Positions 1 through 5,466 of a stretch of DNA of 6,722 nucleotides are shown here, in pieces. The position numbers and the translations under genes are program-made. Origin of the DNA: Gammaproteobacteria bacterium. GTDB lineage: Bacteria; Pseudomonadota; Gammaproteobacteria; Coxiellales; Coxiellaceae. The stretch spans positions 1 to 6,722 of the forward strand of contig JAJFJO010000294.1 of the NCBI GenBank assembly GCA_021774015.1, written 5' to 3'. The notes beneath the pieces were generated by a model that searched no databases, was not told the origin of the DNA, and saw only the letters and a program-made list of their open reading frames with translations. Each line of letters opens with the position of its first letter. Position 1 is the first letter of the stretch.

Positions 1-1
1 C

Positions 2-1657
2 GAAGCCGTCGAATCTGGCAAAGTCGAATTTGTCCCCGCTAACTGGAAGAAAACCTATTTGCAATGGCTCTATAATATTCAAGACTGGTGCATCAGTCGT
101 CAACTCTGGTGGGGGCACCGCATCCCTGTGTGGTATGACGATCAAGACAATATCTATGTTGGGCATAGTGAAGAGGATGTTCGCGAACGTTACAACTTAA
201 GCGCGCAAGAACGTTTGCGCCCTGATGAAGATGTATTAGACACGTGGTTTTCATCCTCTCTCTGGCCGTTTGCCACGCTAGGTTGGCCAGAAAAAACACC
301 GGAACTCGACACATTTTATCCAGGCAGTGTCTTAGTCACCGGTTTTGATATTATCTTTTTCTGGGTAGCGCGCATGGTTATGATGGGTATCAAACTCATG
401 GGCGACATTCCTTTTAAGCAGGTTTATGTACACGGGCTTATTCGTGATAGCCATGGCCAGAAGATGTCAAAATCAAAAGGCAATGTGTTGGATCCTCTTG
501 ACCTTGTTGATGGTATTGAGCTCGAAGCTCTCGTAGAAAAGCGTGTTAATGGTTTAATGCAACCCGACATGCAAACATCGATTGAAAAAACCACCCGTGA
601 AGAGTACCCCAACGGCATCCCAAGCTTTGGAACCGATGCGGTTCGATTTACCTTTTGCGCACTGGCTGGAACAGGTCGCGACATTAATTTTGATTTAGGT
701 CGCACTGAAGGCTATCGTAATTTTTGTAATAAACTATGGAACGCAGCGCGCTATGTTCTAATGAACACAGAAGAACATGAACTAGGAAAATCAAAGCAAG
801 ATGAATACAGTCTCGCTGATTTATGGATACGAAATCGCTTACAACAGACAATTAAAACAGTTAATGACGCATTCAATCAATACCGCTTCGACTTAATTGC
901 ACAAGCGCTGTATGAATTTACCTGGAATGAATACTGTGGTTGGTATTTAGAGTTATCAAAGTGCATACTCAACAATCCAAACTCAACACCCGAGCAATTA
1001 CAAGGCACACGACGCACACTGCTTTCAGTGCTGGAAACCTTGCTGCGATTAATGCACCCTGTCATGCCTTATATTACCGAAGAAATTTGGCATACCGTCG
1101 CGCGTTTATTAAGCATCAAGGGCAACACGATCATGCTTCAGCCCTATCCTGAATTTTCAGCTGAAGTTATCGATGAAAATGCACAAATAAAAATAGATTG
1201 GTTAAAAGAAGTGATCAGCGCTATTCGTAATGTACGCAGTGAACTCGGCCTGCCACCGTCAAAAACTATCTCCGTTATTCTGCACAAAGGCAATGAGGCA
1301 GACAAACAAAACTGGCAAGACTGCGAGCCTTATATTCGCACTCTAACTAAAATCGAACAATCCAGCTGGCATAACGGTGGTGAATTACCGGCTAGTGCAA
1401 ATGCGGTTGCTGGTGATTTAGAAATCCACATTCCACTAAGCGGCATAATCGATAAAGATAGTGAAATCGATCGTCTCACCAAAGAAATTATGAAACTAAC
1501 CAAAGAGAAAGAAAAGTCAGAGAAGAAACTACAAAACCCCAACTATGTTAACAAAGCACCGGAGGATGTTGTTGAAAAAGAACGTCTACGTTTGCAACAA
1601 TCTGAAATGACACTGCAAAAATTAAAAGAACACTGCGAGCGCATTGAGGCTTTGTAA
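2..1657 (+). CDS. valS: Valyl-tRNA synthetase, C-terminal 551 residues (5' end outside window)
   Basis: This cytoplasmic class I enzyme charges tRNA-Val with valine. The frame is open to the left edge, so the N-terminus, including the HIGH motif and most of the CP1 editing domain, lies outside. The TTG at 59 is internal, not a start. Visible in order: the post-editing motif DWCISRQLWWGHRIPVWY (about 86-139), the DVLDTWFSS stretch (232-258), the KMSKS ATP-binding loop at 461-475 followed by GNVLDP, the gammaproteobacterial-type segment ending GTDAVRFTF, then GRDINFD and GYRNFCNKLWNAARYVLMN. The anticodon-binding helical domain follows (about 800-1350). Last comes the Lys/Glu-rich C-terminal coiled-coil arm (about 1455-1654) with the NPNYVNKAPEDVVEKER signature. 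E. coli ValS has about 951 residues, so roughly 58% is present. No frameshift or missing motif is visible. It converges with the hydrolase gene downstream. Confidence 0.97.
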   Translation, partial: EAVESGKVEFVPANWKKTYLQWLYNIQDWCISRQLWWGHRIPVWYDDQDNIYVGHSEEDVRERYNLSAQERLRPDEDVLDTWFSSSLWPFATLGWPEKTPELDTFYPGSVLVTGFDIIFFWVARMVMMGIKLMGDIPFKQVYVHGLIRDSHGQKMSKSKGNVLDPLDLVDGIELEALVEKRVNGLMQPDMQTSIEKTTREEYPNGIPSFGTDAVRFTFCALAGTGRDINFDLGRTEGYRNFCNKLWNAARYVLMNTEEHELGKSKQDEYSLADLWIRNRLQQTIKTVNDAFNQYRFDLIAQALYEFTWNEYCGWYLELSKCILNNPNSTPEQLQGTRRTLLSVLETLLRLMHPVMPYITEEIWHTVARLLSIKGNTIMLQPYPEFSAEVIDENAQIKIDWLKEVISAIRNVRSELGLPPSKTISVILHKGNEADKQNWQDCEPYIRTLTKIEQSSWHNGGELPASANAVAGDLEIHIPLSGIIDKDSEIDRLTKEIMKLTKEKEKSEKKLQNPNYVNKAPEDVVEKERLRLQQSEMTLQKLKEHCERIEAL

Positions 1658-1909
1658 ATACAATGCTAGTGAAATTGTGAAAAAACAAATACACAATTAA
1701 GTTTCAAGGCACTGAGTCGCAGCAAAATGCAACCAGCGATGACGGGTATCATCTGCGACAACATTGGAGATCGCAAGCTGAGGATCGACAAGAGGAGCGG
1801 ATAATGCATGGAAGAGCCTGCATTTTACAAGACGGATTAATTTGTGTTTTTTACCTTCACACGAGAACAGCAGTCTTGACAGGCTAAGCACCTTCGGCGT
1901 TTTCTAGAC
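1658..1909. other. Convergent intergenic spacer without a confident gene
   Basis: These 252 bp separate the stops of valS and the hydrolase gene. They contain a perfect 7-bp inverted repeat, AATTGTG (1673-1679) and CACAATT (1692-1698), with a 12-nt A-rich loop. A second hairpin pairs AATGCA (1803-1808) with TGCATT (1819-1824) and is followed by TTTT. A small imperfect CC-TTC-GG stem sits before TTTT at about 1889-1903. None is a classical strong rho-independent terminator, although either of the last two could stop valS transcripts weakly. A 64-codon GTG-initiated frame on the - strand (1697-1891) has no recognisable domain and no good ribosome site, so I do not call it a gene. A short + strand ORF is listed separately. 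Confidence 0.6.
1804..1887 (+). CDS. Possible 27-residue small ORF with a strong ribosome binding site
   Basis: An ATG at 1804 is preceded by AGAGGAG (1791-1797) with a 6-nt gap, which is near-ideal Shine-Dalgarno placement. The frame ends in TAA at 1885-1887. The predicted peptide begins MHGRACILQDG and ends TAVLTG. It has two Cys and no recognised motif, signal peptide or membrane segment. No convincing sigma-70 promoter is seen between valS and this ORF, so it could only be expressed by read-through from valS. Chance occurrence is quite possible in a spacer of this size. The call rests on the ribosome site alone. Confidence 0.15.
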   Translation: MHGRACILQDGLICVFYLHTRTAVLTG

Positions 1910-2863
1910 TTAATAACTCTGCACCCGCAAAAACTCTCGAATACGATCTTTGAGCCAGTAATGATGCGTGCCAGGAACCGGGCCACCCGAGATAAACCCC
2001 ACATGGCCACCACCTTTGGACAGTTCTAAAGTAATACTCGGTGACAATTCATCTTTATTCGGCACAGTTTGATAAGGAACGAAGGGATCATCCAAAGCAT
2101 GAATGATTAATGTTTGATGTTGAATATTCTTTAGTAAATGGCGTGAGCTCACTTCGTCGTAGTATTCTTTTGCTGATTTATACCCATACAAAGGCGCGGT
2201 CACAGCATCATCAAATTCACGCAGATTTTTAATATGCTTTAACTCAGCTCGCGTTATTGGCATCTCCATTCCACGTTTGATTTTTTTGGTCACCTTACGT
2301 TTCATAGAGCGCAGGATAATGCGCTGGTAAAACATCGAAAGTTGCACTGCAGATTTATCTAATTCATAGGGTGCCGACACTACGACTACAGATTTAATTG
2401 GCGCGGAAATATTATTCGCCACATAATGCAGTAAAATATTACCGCCCAATGAAAACCCAGCAGCATGTATCGGTAGGTTTGGATGACGCTCTTGCAAAAC
2501 TTCAATTAAATAATTTAAATCTTTAGTATCACCACCATGATACATTTGTGATTGCCGATTAATACGCCCACTACAAGCACGGTAGTGCATTAAAACAACC
2601 TGCCAACCATCCTCAACCAAAGTATCCATCATTAATTGGATATAGTGAGAATTCACCGAGCCTTCCAAGCCATGCAATAAAATAACAATAGGAGAAGTAA
2701 TTTTACCCGCCCACACTAAATCGGTGAAATCGCCATCAGGTAAAGTCAGCTCTTCCCAACGCACAGACACCTTTGCGCGATAAGGAAAGCAAGACGTAAA
2801 GCATGATTGCAAATGCCGATTAGCAAGCCACCACGCTGGCTGAAATTGTGCATCAATTCGCAT
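1910..2863 (-). CDS. YheT-type alpha/beta hydrolase (COG0429 family)
   Basis: This 317-residue protein of the YheT/ABHD1-3-like alpha/beta hydrolase family is probably a cytoplasmic or membrane-associated serine esterase or lipase. Its physiological substrate cannot be told from sequence. The family hallmark N-terminus is present (F-P-AWWLANRHLQS, residues 7-20). So are the oxyanion-hole region LLHGLEGS (62-69), YRACSGR (94-100), and the nucleophile elbow GFSLGGN with Ser138. The acid region HALDDPFVP (255-263) holds Asp258/Asp259, and the catalytic His287 is in GGGHVGF. All three triad positions are intact and the length is near normal (about 320-340). The ATG at 2863 follows the bufC stop by 3 bp, with a G-rich ribosome site (GGGG) in the bufC tail, so it is probably cotranscribed with the bufferin genes. 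Whether it works with them or merely shares their transcript is unknown. Confidence 0.9.
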   Translation of the reverse strand: MRIDAQFQPAWWLANRHLQSCFTSCFPYRAKVSVRWEELTLPDGDFTDLVWAGKITSPIVILLHGLEGSVNSHYIQLMMDTLVEDGWQVVLMHYRACSGRINRQSQMYHGGDTKDLNYLIEVLQERHPNLPIHAAGFSLGGNILLHYVANNISAPIKSVVVVSAPYELDKSAVQLSMFYQRIILRSMKRKVTKKIKRGMEMPITRAELKHIKNLREFDDAVTAPLYGYKSAKEYYDEVSSRHLLKNIQHQTLIIHALDDPFVPYQTVPNKDELSPSITLELSKGGGHVGFISGGPVPGTHHYWLKDRIREFLRVQSY

Positions 2864-2866
2864 ACC

Positions 2867-3643
2867 CTACCCCAATGAAAAACCAATCACCCACTTCTTC
2901 TTAATGAGTGATGGTAGTAATTGTAGCAGATCAGCCTTGGGGTTGAACACAGTTACCTCAGCAACCAATTGATTAAATTCCATTTTATAACTCATTCGAG
3001 ATAACATTTCCCATTCATCCTCTGAGAGCTTCGAGATGCGCACATCCACCCCATTTCGCCAAACCATTAGCCTCACACCACCCTGGCTAGCATCAATCTC
3101 CTGAGCATGCTCACTACCCTCCTGAGCCATTTGCCAAATTTGATCGATAGGATAGGCCGATTCACATAAGCTCGCACTGGATGGTAAGTGAAAAATAATA
3201 TCGCCTTGCTCTTCTTCTGATAACTCGGCAAGCTTCGCAAAATCTCCTACAACATGATCCGCAGCATAATAAGCGTTGTGATATGCCCACTCCAATCGAC
3301 ACACATCCGCCAAATAAGGTAAAGATGTAACAGGGGGAAAGTGCTGCACAAAGTCAGAAAAAGATGCTCCATAATTATTTAAATTGGAAGAACGAGAGGG
3401 TGTCTGTTCGACATATACGTAAGCCATACGCAAGAAAAATTCTTCACCGACTAAACGAGAGCACACCGGATAAGTGTCAGATAAGGCGCGCGCCAACCCT
3501 GCCGTAATACCATCATAGTAAATATTAAAACGTTGCTCGTTATCAAGAGCTTCTTTTTTGACAATACACTGCAAAAAATCATCGCGCTGCTCAGCGTCAT
3601 AATAGGCGGTTAAAAAAGCGTGCTGCAATTCTTTTAGATGCAT
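2867..3643 (-). CDS. bufC: BufC-like DUF2063 partner protein of the MNIO enzyme
   Basis: This 258-residue protein has the N-terminal DUF2063 domain (sometimes labelled 'putative DNA-binding'). It shows RFNIYYDGI (38-46), TYPV followed by LVGEEFF (57-70), the TPSRSSNLNNYG segment (81-92) and LPYLADVCRLEWAYH (108-122). The C-terminal half is less conserved and would form the second domain. In characterised MNIO RiPP systems this kind of partner recognises the precursor and delivers it to the DUF692 enzyme; I infer the same role here, in the cytoplasm, rather than DNA binding. Its ATG overlaps the end of bufB by 10 bp (3634-3643) with only a weak upstream GGA, which points to translational coupling and a fixed BufB:BufC ratio. 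No signal peptide or membrane segment is seen, and the length is typical. Confidence 0.88.
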   Translation of the reverse strand: MHLKELQHAFLTAYYDAEQRDDFLQCIVKKEALDNEQRFNIYYDGITAGLARALSDTYPVCSRLVGEEFFLRMAYVYVEQTPSRSSNLNNYGASFSDFVQHFPPVTSLPYLADVCRLEWAYHNAYYAADHVVGDFAKLAELSEEEQGDIIFHLPSSASLCESAYPIDQIWQMAQEGSEHAQEIDASQGGVRLMVWRNGVDVRISKLSEDEWEMLSRMSYKMEFNQLVAEVTVFNPKADLLQLLPSLIKKKWVIGFSLG

Positions 3644-4479
3644 ACGACGCTATCCATTAACAAACGTGCTTTTGCGACCTGCTGTTCTAACTCAACAAAC
3701 GGTGGAATATGATCATCCCACTCTATTAATGTAGGAACATCACCAATAATATTAAGCGTCTTTTCATATAAATCCCACACAGGAGGATGTATGGTTTCCG
3801 AATGCGTATCAAACAAGTAGTCGCCTCTGTCACTAAACCCCGCCAAATGATATTGCTTCACACGCTCGGGATTAATTGCTTGAATATAATCAATTGAATT
3901 AAATTGATGGTTGTGCGCGCTGACATAGATATTATTAACATCCAATACAATGTAGCAATCGGCTTGTTCTGCAATGGCATTAATAAACTCCCATTCGGGC
4001 ATGGCGCTGTGCTTATATTCCAAATAGCTCGATACATTTTCAATTAAAATACGCTGGCCTAAATAATCTTGAATGTGTTTAATTCTGTCGACAACATGAT
4101 TAATTGCCTCTTCAGTATAAGGTAAGGGCAACAAGTCATGTAAATGCGTTTGATCAACTGATACCCAACACAAATGATCTGAAATATGAATTGCATTAGT
4201 GCGCTGCGCAAGCTGTTTGATTTTTTTCAAATACTCTTTGTCCAAAGCATCTGTAGAGCCAATCGACATACCAACACCATGCATAACCACAGGGTATTCT
4301 TCACAAATCGCATCTAAATATCTCAGCTCCGGACCACTCGGCATCAAATAATTATCGCTAAGAATTTCAAACCATGGAATATCGGGCTTGTGTTGTAAAA
4401 TATGTTGATAATGACAAGAACGAAGGCCAACTCCAACACCCTGGAGTGGCCTTCGATTAATGCAGTTTTGCTGGGACAT
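3634..4479 (-). CDS. bufB: BufB-like DUF692 multinuclear non-heme iron oxidase (MNIO)
   Basis: This 281-residue TIM-barrel enzyme of the DUF692/MNIO family uses an iron cluster to modify Cys residues of ribosomal peptides oxidatively (thiooxazoles in bufferins, oxazolone-thioamide in methanobactin). The motifs are complete: GVGVGLR (14-20), PWFEILSDNY (35-44), HGVGMSIGS (67-75), SDHLCW (100-105), LLPLPYT (116-122), IENVSSY (146-152), LDVNNIYVS (179-187), HLAGFSD (211-217), DTHSETIHPPVWDLY (224-238) and TLIEWDDHIPPF (250-261). Likely iron ligands among these are His67, Glu147, Asp180, His211, Asp224, His226 and Glu253; the exact assignment is by family analogy. The ATG at 4479 lies 5 bp after the bufA stop with no good Shine-Dalgarno, so it probably depends on ribosomes ending bufA. 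A strong hairpin occupies codons 9-20. The substrate is presumably the adjacent bufA product. Confidence 0.95.
   Translation of the reverse strand: MSQQNCINRRPLQGVGVGLRSCHYQHILQHKPDIPWFEILSDNYLMPSGPELRYLDAICEEYPVVMHGVGMSIGSTDALDKEYLKKIKQLAQRTNAIHISDHLCWVSVDQTHLHDLLPLPYTEEAINHVVDRIKHIQDYLGQRILIENVSSYLEYKHSAMPEWEFINAIAEQADCYIVLDVNNIYVSAHNHQFNSIDYIQAINPERVKQYHLAGFSDRGDYLFDTHSETIHPPVWDLYEKTLNIIGDVPTLIEWDDHIPPFVELEQQVAKARLLMDSVVCI
4421..4455 (-). promoter_or_regulatory. Strong mRNA hairpin inside the start of bufB
   Basis: Two arms, 4421-4435 and 4442-4455, are complementary over 14 base pairs (arm CGAAGGCCACTCCA) with one bulged A at 4430 and a 6-nt loop. Nine pairs are G-C. In the bufA-B-C transcript the stem begins about 24 nt after the bufB AUG. 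No U-run follows, so it is not a standard intrinsic terminator. It could shield the bufA message from 3' exonucleases after cleavage, or hold back or pause ribosomes on bufB, both of which would favour precursor over enzyme. The arms encode the conserved start of the MNIO barrel (R-R-P-L-Q-G-V-G-V-G-L-R), so coincidence from coding constraint is possible. The pairing is seen; the role is inferred. Confidence 0.55.
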
Positions 4480-4484
4480 TCAGA

Positions 4485-4775
4485 CTAACTTTTTTGATCG
4501 CGTTTCCATTTTGGCTCTAGATGACAGCCTACAATTCTAGCACAATAGCCTTTTGGCAATAACATCCAATCATTACCATCACCGTTGATTTTAGATTGGC
4601 CTTGGCACGTATGTCCTGTGCCTTTGCCACCGCAATCATTTTTAGCAGCCTTAGCAATGCCATAGGCTTTTTCCAGCTTGCTATTAGCTGCTGCTATTGA
4701 ACTGGTGGATGCCATTGCAATACCGGCACCTGCAGCCGTAGCAATAGCTAGTGTAACGAGTTTTTTATTATTCAT
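4485..4775 (-). CDS. bufA: BufA-like DUF2282 exported RiPP precursor with a shifted Cys pattern
   Basis: This 96-residue precursor has a Sec-type signal peptide (MNNKK, then a hydrophobic Ala/Ile/Leu stretch to about residue 28, with an Ala-rich cleavage area around residues 28-30). The mature part follows the DUF2282/bufferin plan: KLEKAYGIAKAAKNDC (33-48), HTCQGQ (55-60), GDGNDW (65-70), LPKGYCARIVG (73-83). Cysteines are at 48, 57, 78 and 84. The family usually has CYG where this has A37-Y38-G39, so the canonical first Cys is absent, and Cys84 lies where members normally read IVGGS. In characterised bufferins the two central Cys become thiooxazoles and the outer two form a disulfide. Cys48 and Cys57 match the modified pair, and Cys78/Cys84 could form a replacement disulfide. 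A strong ribosome site precedes the ATG. Metal (copper) binding in the periplasm is inferred from the family. Confidence 0.9.
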   Translation of the reverse strand: MNNKKLVTLAIATAAGAGIAMASTSSIAAANSKLEKAYGIAKAAKNDCGGKGTGHTCQGQSKINGDGNDWMLLPKGYCARIVGCHLEPKWKRDQKS

Positions 4776-4780
4776 TTATA

Positions 4781-4788
4781 CTCTCCCT
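4781..4788 (-). promoter_or_regulatory. Strong ribosome binding site of bufA
   Basis: AGGGAGAG lies 5 nt upstream of the bufA ATG at 4775. It is the best Shine-Dalgarno in the block and contrasts with the poor site before bufB and the weak one before bufC. This fits high output of the precursor relative to its modifying enzymes. Confidence 0.75.
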
Positions 4789-4812
4789 AATATTTATATC
4801 TATCCATATTCA

Positions 4813-4835
4813 CTAGGTTCTGCCTAGACAGGTTC
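4813..4835. repeat. Leader repeats upstream of bufA: 5-bp dyad and GAACCT direct repeat
   Basis: CTAGG (4813-4817) and CCTAG (4823-4827) form a perfect inverted repeat with a 5-nt loop. On the bufA strand GAACCT occurs twice, 15 bp apart (4830-4835 and 4815-4820). If transcription starts near 4829, as the proposed promoter predicts, the dyad would be in the 5' leader. GAACC also resembles the -35 element of some ECF sigma factors, which control several DUF2282/DUF692 operons elsewhere, but I see no convincing matching -10 element. Confidence 0.35.
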
Positions 4836-4855
4836 AATATAACGAAATTATATTG
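4835..4855. repeat. Perfect 8-bp inverted repeat in the bufA promoter, candidate operator
   Basis: CAATATAA (4835-4842) and TTATATTG (4848-4855) are exact inverted copies around a 5-nt centre. The dyad covers the proposed -10 box of bufA, where a bound repressor would block RNA polymerase. The arms are AT-rich, which raises the chance of a fortuitous match, and no regulator gene lies in the window. Confidence 0.4.
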
Positions 4856-4865
4856 TTGCTGGCAA
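4836..4865 (-). promoter_or_regulatory. Candidate sigma-70 promoter for the buf operon
   Basis: Reading toward bufA, TTGCCA (4865-4860, five of six matches to TTGACA) and TATATT (4841-4836, five of six to TATAAT) are separated by 18 bp. Transcription would start near 4829 and leave a leader of roughly 54 nt before the ATG. The promoter sits in the 119-bp gap after doxX, so bufA-B-C-hydrolase can be transcribed independently of doxX. Confidence 0.45.
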
Positions 4866-4873
4866 GTGAATAA

Positions 4874-4893
4874 GTGATTTTTGAAACAATCAC
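4874..4893 (-). terminator. Weak hairpin just after doxX
   Basis: GTGATT and AATCAC arms (6 bp, 8-nt loop) begin one base after the doxX stop. On the doxX strand TTATT follows rather than a long U-run, so termination would be partial at best. It may partly separate doxX from bufA expression. Confidence 0.3.
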
Positions 4894-4894
4894 G

Positions 4895-5377
4895 CTATAT
4901 CTTAACTTCATGCCGCCAGAAATTACCCCATTTCTTCTTGACCCAATAATCCAGCGATAATTTGCCAGGACCGTGGAACATCAGCAGTGCTAGCAGCAAA
5001 CCCCAGTTAATATGCTGAGCAAGTGCCTGCCCACCATCAGGTGTCCAAAGGTGAGGATAAGACATCACAGCAATAGCATTGTAAATAAAAAACACAAGTA
5101 TACTCAAGCGACCGCCTAAACCTAAAACCAACAATATGGGTAAAATAATCTCCGCACCAGTACCCAATACTGCAGCCACATAAGGGTTTAACAAAGGCAC
5201 ACTAAATTCGTGTTGAAATAAAAATAACGTTGATTGCCAGCTACCTATTTTCAATAAACCTGCCTTGAAAAATATCCACGCAACCCAAACACGGGCAGCT
5301 AAATCACCGACAGGTGTTAAAAAATCGAGTACTTTCAGAATGGCATTGATGGTTTTCGCAAAGAAGTGCAGCATCAT
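4895..5377 (-). CDS. DoxX-family inner-membrane protein of the bufferin neighbourhood
   Basis: This 160-residue protein has four predicted membrane segments: about 24-44 (ending WIFFKAGLLKI), 67-87 (VAAVLGTGAEIILPILLVLGL), 90-107 and 121-137. Family features are RVWVAWIFFKAGLLKIGSW, the GTGAEIILPILL helix and the C-terminal FHGPGKLSLDYW. DoxX proteins recur beside DUF692/DUF2063/DUF2282 genes, where they are sometimes called BufD. Their role is unproven and suggestions centre on respiratory or redox functions. Here the gene lies upstream of bufA with its own candidate promoter, instead of at the operon end. It starts ATG-ATG at 5377/5374 after AAGGAA; the second ATG has the better spacing, so the true start may be 5374. 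The stop is TAG at 4895. Confidence 0.9.
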   Translation of the reverse strand: MMLHFFAKTINAILKVLDFLTPVGDLAARVWVAWIFFKAGLLKIGSWQSTLFLFQHEFSVPLLNPYVAAVLGTGAEIILPILLVLGLGGRLSILVFFIYNAIAVMSYPHLWTPDGGQALAQHINWGLLLALLMFHGPGKLSLDYWVKKKWGNFWRHEVKI

Positions 5378-5380
5378 TAT

Positions 5381-5386
5381 TTCCTT
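5381..5386 (-). promoter_or_regulatory. Ribosome binding site of doxX
   Basis: AAGGAA lies 3 nt before the first ATG (5377) and 6 nt before the second (5374). The spacing slightly favours initiation at 5374, one codon later than the longest frame. Confidence 0.6.
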
Positions 5387-5407
5387 ATAATGAGTTTTTA
5401 GAATGTT

Positions 5408-5436
5408 AGTATATCGTTAGATGACGTGGTGAACAA
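5408..5436 (-). promoter_or_regulatory. Candidate sigma-70 promoter for doxX
   Basis: On the doxX strand TTGTTC (5436-5431; TTG conserved, three of six overall) is followed after exactly 17 bp by TATACT (5413-5408, five of six to TATAAT). The predicted start near 5401 leaves a short leader with the AAGGAA site. The 89-bp gap between the RND stop and the doxX start shows no clear terminator, so read-through from the pump gene is also possible. Confidence 0.4.
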
Positions 5437-5466
5437 CATGTCTTATATGACACTCCTTCATAGTCT

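Noticed and set aside
59..61. TTG at 59 as the start of valS
   Set aside because: The frame continues upstream to the window edge with ValS-like residues, so the gene is simply cut by the boundary.
1673..1698. AATTGTG/CACAATT dyad after valS as a terminator
   Set aside because: The stem is AT-rich with a 12-nt loop and no T-run follows it; a competing pairing (ACAAT 1660-1664 with ATTGT 1674-1678) also exists. It is mentioned only in the spacer description.
1697..1891. 64-codon - strand frame in the valS-hydrolase spacer
   Set aside because: It needs a GTG start without a convincing ribosome site, matches no family I recognise, and is short enough to arise by chance.
2867..3643. Treating the DUF2063 protein as a DNA-binding regulator of the operon
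   Set aside because: The 'putative DNA-binding' label is a legacy domain name. The gene overlaps the MNIO gene, and characterised homologues act as precursor-binding partners.
3889..3908. 7-bp inverted repeat ATCAATT/AATTGAT inside bufB
   Set aside because: It is AT-rich, lies within coding sequence and has no U-run or junction nearby, so it is likely coincidental.
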